Source: Nocardiopsis sp. MG754419 (GTDB lineage Bacteria > Actinomycetota > Actinomycetes > Streptosporangiales > Streptosporangiaceae). Taken from it: a stretch of 64,000 bases of DNA. A program made the position numbers and the translations under genes. Location: NCBI RefSeq assembly GCF_018207095.1, contig NZ_QOCZ01000004.1, forward strand, positions 1 to 64,000, read 5' to 3'. The notes under the pieces were generated by a model, which had not been told where the DNA came from, made no database searches, and saw only the letters and a program-made list of their open reading frames with translations. The stretch's first letter is position 1. The number at the start of each line of letters is the position of its first letter. This document shows positions 17,277 through 26,787 of the stretch, one piece after another.

Positions 17277-18104
17277 CTACACGTCCCGGCGGGAGAACAC
17301 CGCCACCGCTCCGGCCACGAAGACGCAGACCCACACCACGATCACGGCCACGGCGGCGAGAGTGGGCAGATGGCCCTCGGAGCCCGGGACGGTCATGCCG
17401 GCCACGCTCTCCACCGCCGCCCCCGTCATGTACCGGGGCACGTTCTCCCCCCACCACGGACCCAGGAACGGCGCCAGGGAGACGGGGAGCAGCCCGAGCA
17501 GCAGGACCGCCACGAACGCCCCCGGGGCGCTGCGCAGCACGACCGCCGCGCACGCGGTGAGCAGCGACTGGACCACCGTGCCCAGCGGCACGAACACCAG
17601 CACGGCGCGCAGCATCCCCGGCGCGGTCAGGCTCAGGGACTCCTCCCCGGCCATGGCCAGGACCCCCTGGGTGATCGCGAAGCTCACCAGGGACACCACC
17701 AGCCCCACGGCGGCGCCCACGGTCGACACCACCACCAGCTTGGCGACCAGAGGACGCCACCGACGCGGGGTGGCGGTGAGCGTGTACACCGCCAGGCCCC
17801 GGTACTCGGAGGCGATCACGTGGGCGGCCAGGGCGGCGAAGGCCAACGTGGCGAAGTGGCTTCCGAAGAACACCACCGCGTACTCGCCCTCCGCCTGTTC
17901 CCGAGCGAGCGCCGCGCTGTCGCCGAAGACCACCATGAGCGCGCTCACCCCGGCCGTCAGGAGGAGCGCCACCAGCACCATCACACGGTTGGCGGGCAGT
18001 GCCGGGAACTTCCGCCACTCCGACCCCAACGCCGCCCCGAACCCGGGCGGGCGCACCTCGCCGAGCGTCGTGTCCGCTTCCCCTCGTTCCACGACCCGCG
18101 TCAT
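17277..18104 (-). CDS. ABC-2 type permease
   Basis: 275 aa with about six TM helices, first helix at about 41-61. The SEYR motif in the first cytoplasmic loop (VIASEYRGLAVYTLTATP) is usual for ABC-2 exporter permeases that accept bacitracin- or lantibiotic-like compounds. Overlaps the upstream ATPase gene by 4 bp. Paralogous in arrangement to the exporter at 12.3-13.7 kb. Confidence 0.85.
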   Translation of the reverse strand: MTRVVERGEADTTLGEVRPPGFGAALGSEWRKFPALPANRVMVLVALLLTAGVSALMVVFGDSAALAREQAEGEYAVVFFGSHFATLAFAALAAHVIASEYRGLAVYTLTATPRRWRPLVAKLVVVSTVGAAVGLVVSLVSFAITQGVLAMAGEESLSLTAPGMLRAVLVFVPLGTVVQSLLTACAAVVLRSAPGAFVAVLLLGLLPVSLAPFLGPWWGENVPRYMTGAAVESVAGMTVPGSEGHLPTLAAVAVIVVWVCVFVAGAVAVFSRRDV

Positions 18105-19042
18105 CGTTCCCCCTCCGTGACCGCCCCGGCGGGGGCGAACCGGTGACCGGCGCTGTCACCGGTCAGCCGCATGAACACGTCCTCCAGGCTGGTGCGCTCA
18201 CTCGTCAGGGCGTGGAGCGCGATCCCGTACCGGGCGGCCACCTCGCCGACCGCGGCCGGATCGGTGCCGGTCACGATGAGCTCGCCCGTACCCCCCGACG
18301 CGGCCGGTTCCACGGACCAGCCGTGGTCCGTCAGCGCCGCGGCCAGGGCCTCCGGGCGGGGGCAACCGACCCGCACCCGGCCATGAGCCCCGCCGCCCGT
18401 GAGTTCGTCCACGGTGGTGTCGGCGACCAGGCGCCCGGCACCGATCACCACCACCCGGTCGGCGGTCTCCGCCGTCTCGCTCATCAAGTGGCTCGACAAC
18501 AGGACGGTGCGCCCCTCGGCGGCCAGGCGCCGCAGGAAGGTCCGGATCCAGCGGACCCCTTCCGGGTCCAGCCCGTTCACGGGTTCGTCCAGGACGAGGG
18601 TCCCCGGATCGCCGAGCAGGGCCGCGGCCAACCCCAGCCGTTGGCGCATCCCCAACGAGAAGTCGCCCACGCGTCGGCGGGCCACGTCGGCCAGGCCGAC
18701 CGTCTCCAGTACCTCTCCGACCCGGCGGCCGGGCAGGTTCCCCGCCCGGGCCAGCCAGCCCAGATGGGCCGCGGCGGTGATGCCCGCGGGGATTCCGGCG
18801 GTGTCGAGCAGCGCCCCCACGGAGCGCATTGGCGCGGACGAGGCGGCGTAGGGCGCTCCGTCCACCAGGGCCGTGCCCGCCGTGGGGCGTTCCAGCCCCA
18901 GCACCATCCGCATCGTCGTGGTCTTGCCCGCGCCGTTGGGCCCCAGGAACCCGGTGACCCGACCTGCCGGAGCGGTGAACGTCAGGTCGTCCACCGCCCG
19001 GTTCCCTCGATAGACCTTGGTGAGGCCCCTGACCTCGATCAC
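18101..19042 (-). CDS. ABC transporter ATP-binding protein
   Basis: 313 aa from the GTG at 19042, which has GGAGG 5 nt upstream; the open frame extends 35 codons further but lacks a ribosome site. Walker A GPNGAGKTT (about 36-44), signature FSLGMRQRL, Walker B LVLDEPV and H-loop SSHLM are intact. A C-terminal extension (about 215-313) carries the accessory domain common in drug-exporter ATPases. It pairs with the permease that overlaps its stop and is divergent from a kinase/regulator pair. Confidence 0.9.
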   Translation of the reverse strand: MIEVRGLTKVYRGNRAVDDLTFTAPAGRVTGFLGPNGAGKTTTMRMVLGLERPTAGTALVDGAPYAASSAPMRSVGALLDTAGIPAGITAAAHLGWLARAGNLPGRRVGEVLETVGLADVARRRVGDFSLGMRQRLGLAAALLGDPGTLVLDEPVNGLDPEGVRWIRTFLRRLAAEGRTVLLSSHLMSETAETADRVVVIGAGRLVADTTVDELTGGGAHGRVRVGCPRPEALAAALTDHGWSVEPAASGGTGELIVTGTDPAAVGEVAARYGIALHALTSERTSLEDVFMRLTGDSAGHRFAPAGAVTEGER

Positions 19043-19204
19043 GTCGTCCTCCCGTCGGTGTTCCCCGGTCCCGTCGACCGTTGCTCCCATATCACCGGGC
19101 GGGGTACCGGGCCCGCGAGCGTCGAACGTGGACGCCGGGATCCACAAACGTTGTCGGTCCGACCGGCCGGGGCCGGACCGGTCCCACCAGGGCCGGAACC
19201 GGTC

Positions 19205-19210
19205 TAGCGT
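19205..19210 (+). promoter_or_regulatory. Leaderless -10 for the kinase gene
   Basis: TAGCGT followed by 6 nt and then the ATG at 19217. This spacing places +1 on the start codon. Confidence 0.5.
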
Positions 19211-19216
19211 GAGGGC

Positions 19217-20413
19217 ATGTCCGACGACGCGCGCGTGCCCCGCCCCTCACGGAGGACGGTGGTGTTCACCCTCGCCTTCGCACTGCTCGCGTGGGCGAAC
19301 GGCGCGTTCTGCCTCCTGGTGCTCCCCGTATCCGATCCGCGGGTGGTGTGGGCCGGCAGCGCGCTGATGGCCCTGGTCTCCCTCACCGCTCCGTGGCTCC
19401 GGCACCGACCCGCCACCATGGCCGTGGTCGTCGCCCTCGTCGGGGGCGCGCTGTACACGACGGACACGGTGTGGAGGGCGCTGGCGGCCGAGGGCGGTCT
19501 GGTGTGGCCGCTCCTGGCCGCGGCCTGGGCGTCGGCCAACCTCGTCGCCCGCGCCCGCGCCCCGCGTCAGTACGTGGTGGGCGGCGCGGCCCTGGTCGCC
19601 TACGTCCTGGCGGCCGCCGCTGTGCACCTGCCCGGTGGCGTTCCGGTGCTGGAGACCCTCAACGCCTCCGCGCCGGTGCTGGGCGGGGTGAGCCTCAGCC
19701 TCTTCACGCGACTGGCCGAGGCCCGTCGCGCGCGTGCCGCGCAGGAGGCCCGGGAACGCGTACTCTTGGCCGAGAACGCCAGGGCCGACGAGCGCGGTCG
19801 GCTCGCACGCGAGATGCACGACGTGGTCTCCCACGAGGTGAGCCTCATCGTCCTGCAGGCGGGTGCGCTGGCGGTCTCCTCACGGGATCCCGAGGTGCGC
19901 GCCGCGGCGGACGGCATCCGTGCCGCCGGGAGCCGTGCGGTCGAGGAGCTGCGCGGCATCATCGGTGTCCTCCACGACCCCGCGGCGAACCGACCGGAAC
20001 CGCCCGGTCCCGCGCGGGGGGAGGACGCCCCCGACCCCCTCGCCCCGGTGGACCCCGCCCGGGCCGCCGGCCAACGTGTCGAGGTGGTCTCCGACACGGA
20101 CCTCGACGCATTGCCCGCGCACACCGCGCGGGCCCTGCACCGGGTGGTCCAGGAGAGTCTCGCCAACGCCCGTAAACACGCGCCCGAGGAACCGGTCCGG
20201 CTGTCCTTGCGCAGCACACCGGGGGGAGTCGTGTTCGAGGCGACCAACCCGCGGTCCTCCACCGGCCCGATCCTGGCGGGGGCCGGCATCGGGCTGGAGG
20301 GGCTCCGTACCCGGGTGGAGATGCTGGGCGGCGGACTCGAGGCCGGACCCACCGACGACGGGGCCTTCCGGGTGTCCGTCGTCCTGCCCGTCGATTCCGA
20401 GGAGAACCCGTGA
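19217..20413 (+). CDS. Sensor histidine kinase
   Basis: 398 aa. Four to five TM helices (about 15-150) with short loops, then the phospho-acceptor His in LAREMHDVVSHEVSLIVLQAG. The HATPase has N-box QESLANARKHAP and a degenerate G1. Overlaps the response regulator by 4 bp. With the divergent ABC exporter it forms the second TCS-ABC module of this stretch. The mRNA is probably leaderless. Confidence 0.9.
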   Translation: MSDDARVPRPSRRTVVFTLAFALLAWANGAFCLLVLPVSDPRVVWAGSALMALVSLTAPWLRHRPATMAVVVALVGGALYTTDTVWRALAAEGGLVWPLLAAAWASANLVARARAPRQYVVGGAALVAYVLAAAAVHLPGGVPVLETLNASAPVLGGVSLSLFTRLAEARRARAAQEARERVLLAENARADERGRLAREMHDVVSHEVSLIVLQAGALAVSSRDPEVRAAADGIRAAGSRAVEELRGIIGVLHDPAANRPEPPGPARGEDAPDPLAPVDPARAAGQRVEVVSDTDLDALPAHTARALHRVVQESLANARKHAPEEPVRLSLRSTPGGVVFEATNPRSSTGPILAGAGIGLEGLRTRVEMLGGGLEAGPTDDGAFRVSVVLPVDSEENP

Positions 20414-21060
20414 TCAGTGTGCTCGTCGTCGACGACGAACCCATGGTCCGCGGCCACCTGCGCACCATTCTGGGTTCGGCGCGGGACATCGAGGTCGTGG
20501 CCGAGGCCGCGGACGGTGCCGAGGCGGTGGAGGAGGTCCTGCGGCACCGACCCCGCGTGGTGCTCATGGACCTGAGGATGCCGGGGGTCGACGGGATCGC
20601 GGCGACCGAGCGGATCACCGCCCTGCCCGAGGCTCCCGTGGTGGTCGCCCTGACCACGTTCGACGACGACACCCACGTGGTCCGTGCCCTGAACGCGGGG
20701 GCCGCCGGCTTTCTGGTCAAGTCCACGCCGGTGGAGGACCTGGTCAACCTGGTGCGGGTGGCGGCGGACGGGCACTCGGTGCTCTCCCGGGGCGCGGCCC
20801 GCGGACTCCTCGGCGCGTCCACGTCCTCGGCACACGCCCGTGAACGCGTCGCCGGGCTCGGCCCGCGCGACCGCGACATCCTCGGCTGCCTGGGCGAGGG
20901 CATGTCCAACGCCGACATCGCCGCGCACCTGTTCTTCGCCGAGACCACGGTGCGCAGCTATGTGTCACGCCTGCTCACCCGGTTGGACCTGCGCAACCGG
21001 ACCCAGGCGGGGCTGCTGGCGCGGGAGGCCGGCCTGTCCGCTCCCGGATCACCCCGCTGA
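20410..21060 (+). CDS. NarL/LuxR-family response regulator
   Basis: 216 aa, starting with GTG inside the kinase stop (GTGA). Receiver: VVDDEP, phospho-acceptor in VVLMDLRMP (about residue 54), FLVKS lysine. LuxR HTH at about 150-205 (LGPRDRDILGCLGEG, ETTVRSYVSRLLTRL). It probably controls the divergent exporter at 17.3-19.0 kb. Its 3' end overlaps the convergent NTF2-like gene by 12 bp. Confidence 0.92.
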   Translation: MISVLVVDDEPMVRGHLRTILGSARDIEVVAEAADGAEAVEEVLRHRPRVVLMDLRMPGVDGIAATERITALPEAPVVVALTTFDDDTHVVRALNAGAAGFLVKSTPVEDLVNLVRVAADGHSVLSRGAARGLLGASTSSAHARERVAGLGPRDRDILGCLGEGMSNADIAAHLFFAETTVRSYVSRLLTRLDLRNRTQAGLLAREAGLSAPGSPR

Positions 21061-21522
21061 CGGGGGCGGGTCGCGGTAATCGGCGGGGGAGAGTTCCCCC
21101 GCACGGGCCACATGGGTCTCGGCACCGGAGACCCGGTCGGTGTTGTGGGCGGCCACGGCCCGCCAACCGTCGGAGTCGCGACGGACGACGAAGGTGAAGA
21201 CCCCGGAGCGGCGGTCGGTCGTGGCGCCGTCGAGCCCCGTCTGTCCGGTGATCGACCATCGGCAGTGCACCACGGCGGCGTCCGCGCCGAGGTCGCGCAC
21301 CCGCGTCCCCGACAACCTCAGCGTGGAACCCGGGAAGATCACCCGCAGACCGTGGTCGTGGGCGCGCCGGATGGACTCACGGTCGCGCCACCACAGCCCC
21401 ACCACGTTCACGAAGTCCGCGTCCGCGACGAACAGGTCCGCGATACCGTCCGGGTCGCCGCGGTTCCACGCTCGGGCGAAACCCGCGGCCACGTCCTCCG
21501 GACGGTCACGACCCCCCGTCAT
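21049..21522 (-). CDS. SnoaL/NTF2-like (DUF4440, SgcJ/EcaC type) protein
   Basis: 157 aa, a cone-shaped alpha+beta barrel family. The N-terminal helix AAGFARAWNRGDPDGIADLF and the following DADFVNVVGLWWRDRESI are typical of SgcJ/EcaC-type proteins, and VVHCRWSITGQTG and GVFTFVVRRDSDGWRAVAAHNT form the closing strands. It may be a small enzyme or ligand-binding protein; no catalytic assignment is possible. The ATG at 21522 is the only reasonable start. The 3' end overlaps the convergent response regulator gene. Confidence 0.8.
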   Translation of the reverse strand: MTGGRDRPEDVAAGFARAWNRGDPDGIADLFVADADFVNVVGLWWRDRESIRRAHDHGLRVIFPGSTLRLSGTRVRDLGADAAVVHCRWSITGQTGLDGATTDRRSGVFTFVVRRDSDGWRAVAAHNTDRVSGAETHVARAGELSPADYRDPPPSAG

Positions 21523-21928
21523 GAGCGCCCACGGCCGCGCACGGCCACGCCACCGTCGAAGAAGCCGCGGTGCCCACCGGCCCGGTGCTCCGCCCCGACC
21601 GGTCGTCGTTCCACGTCCCGGGACCCGCGCGCACTCGTTCCCACACGTCGCTCCGGCGTACCGATCCGCATCCCGGCTCCCTCCACGGAGACCTCGACCC
21701 TGGCATGGACGTCGGACTCTACAGTGACCTCGATCGAGGGGCGGCGGGGGAAGGGTGGGGGAGGCGAGCGCGGCCAGGGGCACGGGGTCCACTCGCGGGG
21801 AACGGAGGCCGGGTGTGGTCGCGCGTGCGGGTGTCGGGGCGGTCCGTGAACAGGCGGGGCCGGGTACCGCGTCCGATGCTCTCAGACGCTCCGACACCGA
21901 AGCGGCATCCAAGGGCCGGAAACAACGA
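21523..21928. other. Gene-free gap
   Basis: About 400 bp of GC-rich sequence with no supported gene. It separates the NTF2-like gene from the tRNA terminator, and I see no repeat or promoter of note. Confidence 0.4.
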
Positions 21929-21950
21929 AAGGCACCCCGTAGGATGCCTT
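21929..21950 (-). terminator. Terminator of the tRNA gene
   Basis: AAGGCA/TGCCTT arms with a partly paired loop. On the minus strand it is followed by a T-rich TTTCGTTGTTT, so it is a good intrinsic terminator about 45 nt beyond the tRNA. Confidence 0.65.
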
Positions 21951-21992
21951 CTCGCCCGGTCGGGTCCGTGATGGAACCGGACTCTCTCTTTG

Positions 21993-22064
21993 TGCCCCCT
22001 GCAGGATTCGAACCTGCGCACCCGGCTCCGGAGGCCGGTGCTCTATCCCCTGAGCTAAGGGGGC
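21993..22064 (-). tRNA. tRNA-Arg (anticodon CCG)
   Basis: A complete cloverleaf reads on the minus strand. Acceptor GCCCCCT pairs with AGGGGGC plus discriminator A. The D-arm is GCTC...GAGC. The anticodon stem CCGGC/GCCGG encloses the loop CTCCGGA, so the anticodon is CCG (plus-strand 22029-22031). The T-loop is TTCGAAT. CCA is not encoded. It decodes CGG, a frequent Arg codon in this GC-rich genome. It is divergent from the operon encoding an ArgS-related protein. Confidence 0.95.
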
Positions 22065-22081
22065 GCTGTGCTGCGTGCACA

Positions 22082-22087
22082 ACTGTA
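22082..22087 (-). promoter_or_regulatory. Candidate -10 of the tRNA gene
   Basis: TACAGT on the minus strand, 17 nt before the mature 5' end. No convincing -35 was seen. Confidence 0.4.
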
Positions 22088-22171
22088 GCAGGGGTTGCGG
22101 GATGTTCGTCCCATTGCTGTGCCCCACCGACCGATACCCGATTCCAGTGGTGCCACCGCGCTCCGCGACGG

Positions 22172-22177
22172 TAGTGT
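22172..22177 (+). promoter_or_regulatory. Leaderless -10 of the receiver/nrtL operon
   Basis: TAGTGT, 7 nt before the GTG at 22185, which supports that start over the upstream ATG at 22095. Confidence 0.5.
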
Positions 22178-22184
22178 CACGGGC

Positions 22185-22580
22185 GTGAACGCCCTTCCCG
22201 TACGGGTTCTCGTCGTCGAGGACGACGAGGTGATCCGCGAACTCATCCGCCTCAACCTCGAACTGGAGGGGTTCGAGGTGTTCACCGCCACGGACGGGCA
22301 GGACTGCCTCGAGCGGATCGGGCAGGTCCGGCCCGACGTCATCACCATGGACGTGATGATGCCCCGGCTGGACGGGTGGACCACGGTGGAACGCCTGCGC
22401 ACCGACGGCTACGACCGGCGGATCGTCATGGTGACCGCGCGCGCCCAGGCCGACGACCGGCGACGCGGCGAACGGATCGGCGTCGACGACTACATCACCA
22501 AACCCTTCGACCCCGACGAGCTGGTCGACCTCATCCGTGCCCTGCACGGGGAGGGCGGCGGTGTGGGGGGAGCCGTGTGA
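22185..22580 (+). CDS. Stand-alone receiver-domain response regulator
   Basis: 131 aa, a single CheY-like receiver with no output domain. All functional residues are present: acidic VVEDDE, phospho-acceptor Asp in ITMDVMMPRLDGW (about 54), Thr in VMVTARA and Lys in ITKPFDPDEL. The GTG at 22185 begins exactly at the domain and follows a leaderless-type -10; the longer frame from 22095 overlaps the tRNA promoter region. Its stop overlaps the nrtL start (GTGA), so the two proteins are made together. No histidine kinase is adjacent. Confidence 0.88.
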   Translation: MNALPVRVLVVEDDEVIRELIRLNLELEGFEVFTATDGQDCLERIGQVRPDVITMDVMMPRLDGWTTVERLRTDGYDRRIVMVTARAQADDRRRGERIGVDDYITKPFDPDELVDLIRALHGEGGGVGGAV

Positions 22581-23680
22581 CGCCACGCGCACTGGAGGCC
22601 GTGGTGCGCCGTGCCGCGCGACGCGCCTTCGACCTGGACGACGCCGACATCCCCCTGGTGTGGCCGCGCGCGGACCAGGCGGCCGGGTCCGTCGACGCCG
22701 CGGTGGCGCTGCCGCCCCGCCTGGTGGGTCTGCTCCGCGACCGTCTTCCCAAGGGGCGCGACGACACCCACCGCCGTTCTGTGGCCGCGCGCCTCGTCAC
22801 CGAGATCGACTCCCTCGCCGCGGAGGGGATGACCGACGCGGCGTTCGCCGAGGTGTCGGGCGACGAGCGGGGCTTCGTCAACGTCACCTTCAGCTGCGAC
22901 CAACGTCAGAACCTGGTGGAGGCCGCCGCCGACGGCCCCGCGTTCCTCACCGGGCGCCCCTGGACGGGAACGGGGGAGTGGCCCCGCTCGGACCTGCGCA
23001 AGGCCGGCCCCGTGGCCCAGGCCCGACGGTTCGCGCGCGCCGACGCCCGCGCGCGCATCGCCCTGGCACTGGGCACCGACGACCCACCGCCCGGTCCGAC
23101 CGGTGAGGTCTCCTGGCGTGACCTCCACCTCGACACCGACCGCGCGCGTCTGCACACTCCGGCCGCCCGCACCCTGGGGCGGATCGGCGAGGACAGTGCC
23201 CGGGTGGCGTTCTGCCGGTCCGTGCCCGAACGGCCGCGGCAGAACGAGACCACCGGACACGACCTGCCGGTGCTGCCCTCCGCGGAGCGTCCCGGGGCGT
23301 GGGCCCGGCTCACCGAGGCCAACCCCGCCTTCCGGCTGCGCTACGCCCACGCGCACGCGCTGACCAGTCTGCGTTGGGCCCGCGACGGGGTCTCCACGAC
23401 CGAGTGTCGGCACCACGACAACGCCGGGGTGCGCACCCTGCTCTTCGACGGCCCCGGTGTCCTCGACACCGCCGCGCGCCGAGAGGAACCCCATATCCTG
23501 GTCAGATACCTGGAGGCGCTGACCAGTGCCTACGATGAGTGGCGGAGGGGTTCCACCGCCGACGTCGAGGGGGAGGCGCCCACACGGGCCGCCCTCGATC
23601 CGGCTCTGCCGGCGGCGGTCGCCGGTGTGCTCGACACCGGACTCTTCCTGCTCGGGGTGTCGGCGCCCACAAGGCTGTAG
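22577..23680 (+). CDS. nrtL: ArgS-related anticodon-binding protein NrtL
   Basis: 367 aa against roughly 550-590 for arginyl-tRNA synthetase. The N-terminal part (about 1-125) ends in GFVNVTFS, matching the end of the ArgS additional domain. The C-terminal part (about 255-367) is a DALR anticodon-binding domain: [25 protein letters not shown], and [18 protein letters not shown], which closely resembles the ArgS C terminus. The Rossmann catalytic core with HIGH and KMSKS is absent, so it cannot charge tRNA. Overlaps the receiver gene upstream by 4 bp; lysA follows. In Mycobacterium a true argS occupies this position. A role in tRNA-Arg binding or sensing is inference. Confidence 0.85.
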   Translation: MTPRALEAVVRRAARRAFDLDDADIPLVWPRADQAAGSVDAAVALPPRLVGLLRDRLPKGRDDTHRRSVAARLVTEIDSLAAEGMTDAAFAEVSGDERGFVNVTFSCDQRQNLVEAAADGPAFLTGRPWTGTGEWPRSDLRKAGPVAQARRFARADARARIALALGTDDPPPGPTGEVSWRDLHLDTDRARLHTPAARTLGRIGEDSARVAFCRSVPERPRQNETTGHDLPVLPSAERPGAWARLTEANPAFRLRYAHAHALTSLRWARDGVSTTECRHHDNAGVRTLLFDGPGVLDTAARREEPHILVRYLEALTSAYDEWRRGSTADVEGEAPTRAALDPALPAAVAGVLDTGLFLLGVSAPTRL

Positions 23681-23868
23681 GCACCCCGCCCGCGAGGGAC
23701 CCCGTGGGGCGATCCCCACCCCAGTGTCCCGATCTGCTTAGTGGACAATGGGCAGGGCCCCCGAACACCGGCACCGGCGCCGCCCCGCGGTCGGCCGCGG
23801 ACACAGCAGCGCCACAGCCGTACACAGCATCACCACGGAAAACACGAAGGCCCAGCCGAAAGACCGCC

Positions 23869-25254
23869 ATGAGCCGCTACGCCCACCCCGCCGGATCCCG
23901 CCACGCGGAGATCCTGCCGGAGGACAACCCGCCGCTGCCGCCCGAGGACCTCAACGCTCTCGACGAACGCGTGTGGCCCGCCACCTCCCGTCGTCGGGAC
24001 GGGGAGCTCACCGTGGGCGGAGTCGGCGTGCGCGCCCTCGCCGCCGAGTACGGCACCCCGCTCTTCGTCATGGACGAGGAGGACTTCCGTTCCCGCGCCC
24101 GTGACTACTCCACCGCCTTCGTCGACGCCGACGTCTACTACGCGGGCAAGGCCCTGCTGACCAAGGCCGTCGCCCGCTGGGTGATCGAGGAGGGCCTCAA
24201 GCTCGACGTGTGCTCCGGCGGCGAGCTCGCCGTGGCCCTGGCCGCCGGTGTGCCCACCGACCGGATCGGCATGCACGGCAACAACAAGTCGGTGGCCGAA
24301 CTGCGCCGCGCCGTGGAGGTCGGGGTCGGTCGCGTCATCGTGGACTCCCTCGACGAGATCGACCGCCTGGCGGCCGTCGCCGCCGAGCTCGACGCGCACC
24401 CCAAGGTGCTCATCCGGGTCACCACCGGGGTGGAGGCGCACACCCACGAGTTCGTCGCCACCGCCCACGACGACCAGAAGTTCGGGTTCGCGCTGAGCAC
24501 AGGCGCCGCGGCCGAGGCGGTCCGACGTGTCCTGGCCGCCGACCACCTGGACCTGGTGGGCCTGCACTCCCACATCGGTTCGCAGATCTTCGACACCTCC
24601 GGGTTCGAGGTCGCCGCCCGCCGTGTGACCCGCTTCCTCACACAGATCCACGAGGAACTCGACGTCACCCTCGCCGAGCTCGACCTCGGCGGTGGCCTGG
24701 GCATCGCCTACACGTCCGACGACGACCCCCTCGACCCCAAGACGATCGCCGAGAGCCTCACCGCGATCGTGCACCGTGAGTGCGTCGACGCGGGTCTGCC
24801 CACGCCGCGCATCGCGGTCGAGCCGGGCCGCGCCATCGCCGGTCCCGCCGGCATCACCGTGTACGAGGTCGGCACGGTCAAGGACGTGGAGGGCATCCGC
24901 ACCTACGTCAGCGTCGACGGCGGGATGAGCGACAACATCCGCACCGCCCTGTACGGCTCCGAGTACACCGGACGGCTGGTCTCGCGCGAGAGCGACGCCG
25001 CGCCGATGCTCTCGCGTCTGGTCGGCAAGCACTGCGAGAGCGGTGACATCATCGTGCACGACCTGCACCTGCCCGCCGACCTGCGGCCGGGCGACCTGGT
25101 GGCGGTGGCCGCCACCGGCGCCTACTGCTACTCCATGGCGAGCAACTACAACCATCTGCCCCGACCCGCCATGGTGGCGGTGCGGGACGCGAACGCGCGG
25201 GTCATCGTGCGCAGGGAGACCGAGGAGGACCTCCTCCGCCTCGACGTAGGCTGA
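23869..25254 (+). CDS. lysA: Diaminopimelate decarboxylase
   Basis: 461 aa, PLP-dependent alanine-racemase-fold decarboxylase. It converts meso-diaminopimelate to lysine, the last step of lysine synthesis. The PLP lysine is in VYYAGKALL (about residue 92). HSHIGSQ, the glycine loop LDLGGGLGI and EPGRAI bind phosphate, and CESGD near the C terminus supplies the active-site cysteine. The ATG at 23869 fits the actinobacterial length; the frame upstream overlaps nrtL. First of the lysA-hom-thrC-thrB cluster; 71 bp separate it from hom. Confidence 0.95.
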   Translation: MSRYAHPAGSRHAEILPEDNPPLPPEDLNALDERVWPATSRRRDGELTVGGVGVRALAAEYGTPLFVMDEEDFRSRARDYSTAFVDADVYYAGKALLTKAVARWVIEEGLKLDVCSGGELAVALAAGVPTDRIGMHGNNKSVAELRRAVEVGVGRVIVDSLDEIDRLAAVAAELDAHPKVLIRVTTGVEAHTHEFVATAHDDQKFGFALSTGAAAEAVRRVLAADHLDLVGLHSHIGSQIFDTSGFEVAARRVTRFLTQIHEELDVTLAELDLGGGLGIAYTSDDDPLDPKTIAESLTAIVHRECVDAGLPTPRIAVEPGRAIAGPAGITVYEVGTVKDVEGIRTYVSVDGGMSDNIRTALYGSEYTGRLVSRESDAAPMLSRLVGKHCESGDIIVHDLHLPADLRPGDLVAVAATGAYCYSMASNYNHLPRPAMVAVRDANARVIVRRETEEDLLRLDVG

Positions 25255-25325
25255 AACGTTCGTCCCCCGGGCGTCGACCGGCGTCCGGAAAGGTCGGACA
25301 CGAGAGAAGTGGGAGTCACGCCCAA

Positions 25326-26612
25326 ATGGCGATGAAGGTGGCGCTGCTCGGATGCGGCGTTGTGGGTTCGGAAGTCGTCCGCCTGGTCAACGAGCAGTCC
25401 GAGGAACTTGCCGCTCGGATCGGTACGCCGATCGAGATCGGCGGGATCGCGGTGCGCAGGCTGGACCGCGACCGCGGGGTCGACCCGGCGCTGCTGACCA
25501 CCGACGCCACGGCGCTGGTCACCCGCCCGGACATCGACGTCGTCGTGGAGGTCATCGGCGGGATCGAGCCGGCCCGCTCGCTCATCCTCGCCGCGATCAA
25601 GTCCGGCAAGTCCGTGGTCACGGCCAACAAGGCGTTGCTGGCCGAGGACGGTCAGACGTTGCACGCCGCGGCCCGTGAGGCCGGGGTCGACCTCTACTAC
25701 GAGGCGTCCGTGGCGGGGGCCATTCCGTTGCTGCGTCCGTTGCGCGACTCCCTGGCGGGGGACCGGGTGAACCGGGTCCTCGGGATCGTCAACGGCACCA
25801 CCAACTACGTGCTGGACCGCATGGAGTCCCTGGGGTCGAGCTTCACCGAGGCCCTGGAGGAGGCCCAGGCACTGGGCTACGCCGAGGCCGACCCCACCGC
25901 GGACGTGGAGGGCTTCGACGCCGCCGCCAAGGCCGCGATCCTGGCCCGTCTGGCCTTCCACACCCAGAGGGTCACCGCCGCCGACGTGCACCGCGAGGGC
26001 ATCACGAGCGTGTCCGCCGGTGACATCGCCAGCGCCCGTGACATGGGGTGCGTGGTCAAACTCCTGGCGATCTGTCAGCGTTCGGAGGACGGCGAGTCCG
26101 TGGGCGTGCGCGTCCACCCGGTGATGCTGCCGCTCCAGCACCCGTTGGCCAGTGTCAAGGAGGCCTACAACGCGGTGTTCGTGGAGGCCGAGTCCGCCGG
26201 TCGCCTGATGTTCTACGGGGCCGGTGCGGGGGGCACCCCCACCGCCGGGGCCGTCCTGGGCGACATCGTCGGTGTGGCCCGCAATCGCATGGCGCGGACC
26301 TCGGTCGCCGAGGGCGGACACGACACCGGTCTGCCGGTGCACGACATGGGCCGCACCATCACCAGCTACCACGTGGCCCTGGACGTGGCCGACCGTCCCG
26401 GCGTGCTCTCCCAGGTCGCGGAGGTCTTCGCCGACCACGGCGTGTCCATCAGGAACGTGCGCCAGGAGGGCAGCGGTGACGACGCGCAGCTCGTGCTGGT
26501 CAGCCACCCGGCGCCGGACTCCGCGCTCAGTCGCACGGTGGAACTGCTCAGCGTGCACCCCATGGTCCGCGAGGTGGCCAGCGTGATGCGCGTGGAGACC
26601 TTCCAGGACTGA
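25326..26612 (+). CDS. hom: Homoserine dehydrogenase
   Basis: 428 aa. Reduces aspartate semialdehyde to homoserine with NAD(P)H, the branch point to threonine and methionine. The Rossmann motif LLGCGVVGSEV (about 8-18) and the catalytic region GIVNGTTNYVLDRM with GYAEADPTADVEGFDAAAK are intact. A C-terminal ACT domain (about 345-428, YHVALDVADRPGVLSQVAEVF) gives threonine feedback control. ATG at 25326 or 25332. The gene is followed by a hairpin before thrC. Confidence 0.95.
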   Translation: MAMKVALLGCGVVGSEVVRLVNEQSEELAARIGTPIEIGGIAVRRLDRDRGVDPALLTTDATALVTRPDIDVVVEVIGGIEPARSLILAAIKSGKSVVTANKALLAEDGQTLHAAAREAGVDLYYEASVAGAIPLLRPLRDSLAGDRVNRVLGIVNGTTNYVLDRMESLGSSFTEALEEAQALGYAEADPTADVEGFDAAAKAAILARLAFHTQRVTAADVHREGITSVSAGDIASARDMGCVVKLLAICQRSEDGESVGVRVHPVMLPLQHPLASVKEAYNAVFVEAESAGRLMFYGAGAGGTPTAGAVLGDIVGVARNRMARTSVAEGGHDTGLPVHDMGRTITSYHVALDVADRPGVLSQVAEVFADHGVSIRNVRQEGSGDDAQLVLVSHPAPDSALSRTVELLSVHPMVREVASVMRVETFQD

Positions 26613-26620
26613 GGGAGCGT

Positions 26621-26650
26621 CCGGGGGCACCGCGGAACACGGGCCCCCGG
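26621..26650 (+). terminator. Hairpin between hom and thrC
   Basis: Perfect 8-bp arms CCGGGGGC/GCCCCCGG with a 14-nt loop, 9 nt after the hom stop and without a T-run. Probably a partial terminator or 3'-end stabiliser. Confidence 0.5.
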
Positions 26651-26720
26651 GCGTCCGCATGATGAGATCACAGTGACCGGTATGCAAGACATCGCAGGCC
26701 GGGTCGTACACTGGCGATCA

Positions 26721-26787
26721 GTGGGGACGGTTCGCCTCGGCGAAACCCCCACACCCATCCCCGCGCGTGTCCCGAGGGGACGCGCGC
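26721..26787 (+). promoter_or_regulatory. Two strong hairpins in the thrC leader
   Basis: First hairpin 26721-26752: GTGGGG with CCCCAC outside, GGTTCGCC with GGCGAAACC inside. Second hairpin about 26762-26787: GCGCGTGTCCC with GGGGACGCGC. Both lie within the 100 nt before the thrC ribosome site. No Thr/Ile-rich leader peptide is present, so a classical attenuator is not supported; RNA-based control remains possible. Confidence 0.4.
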
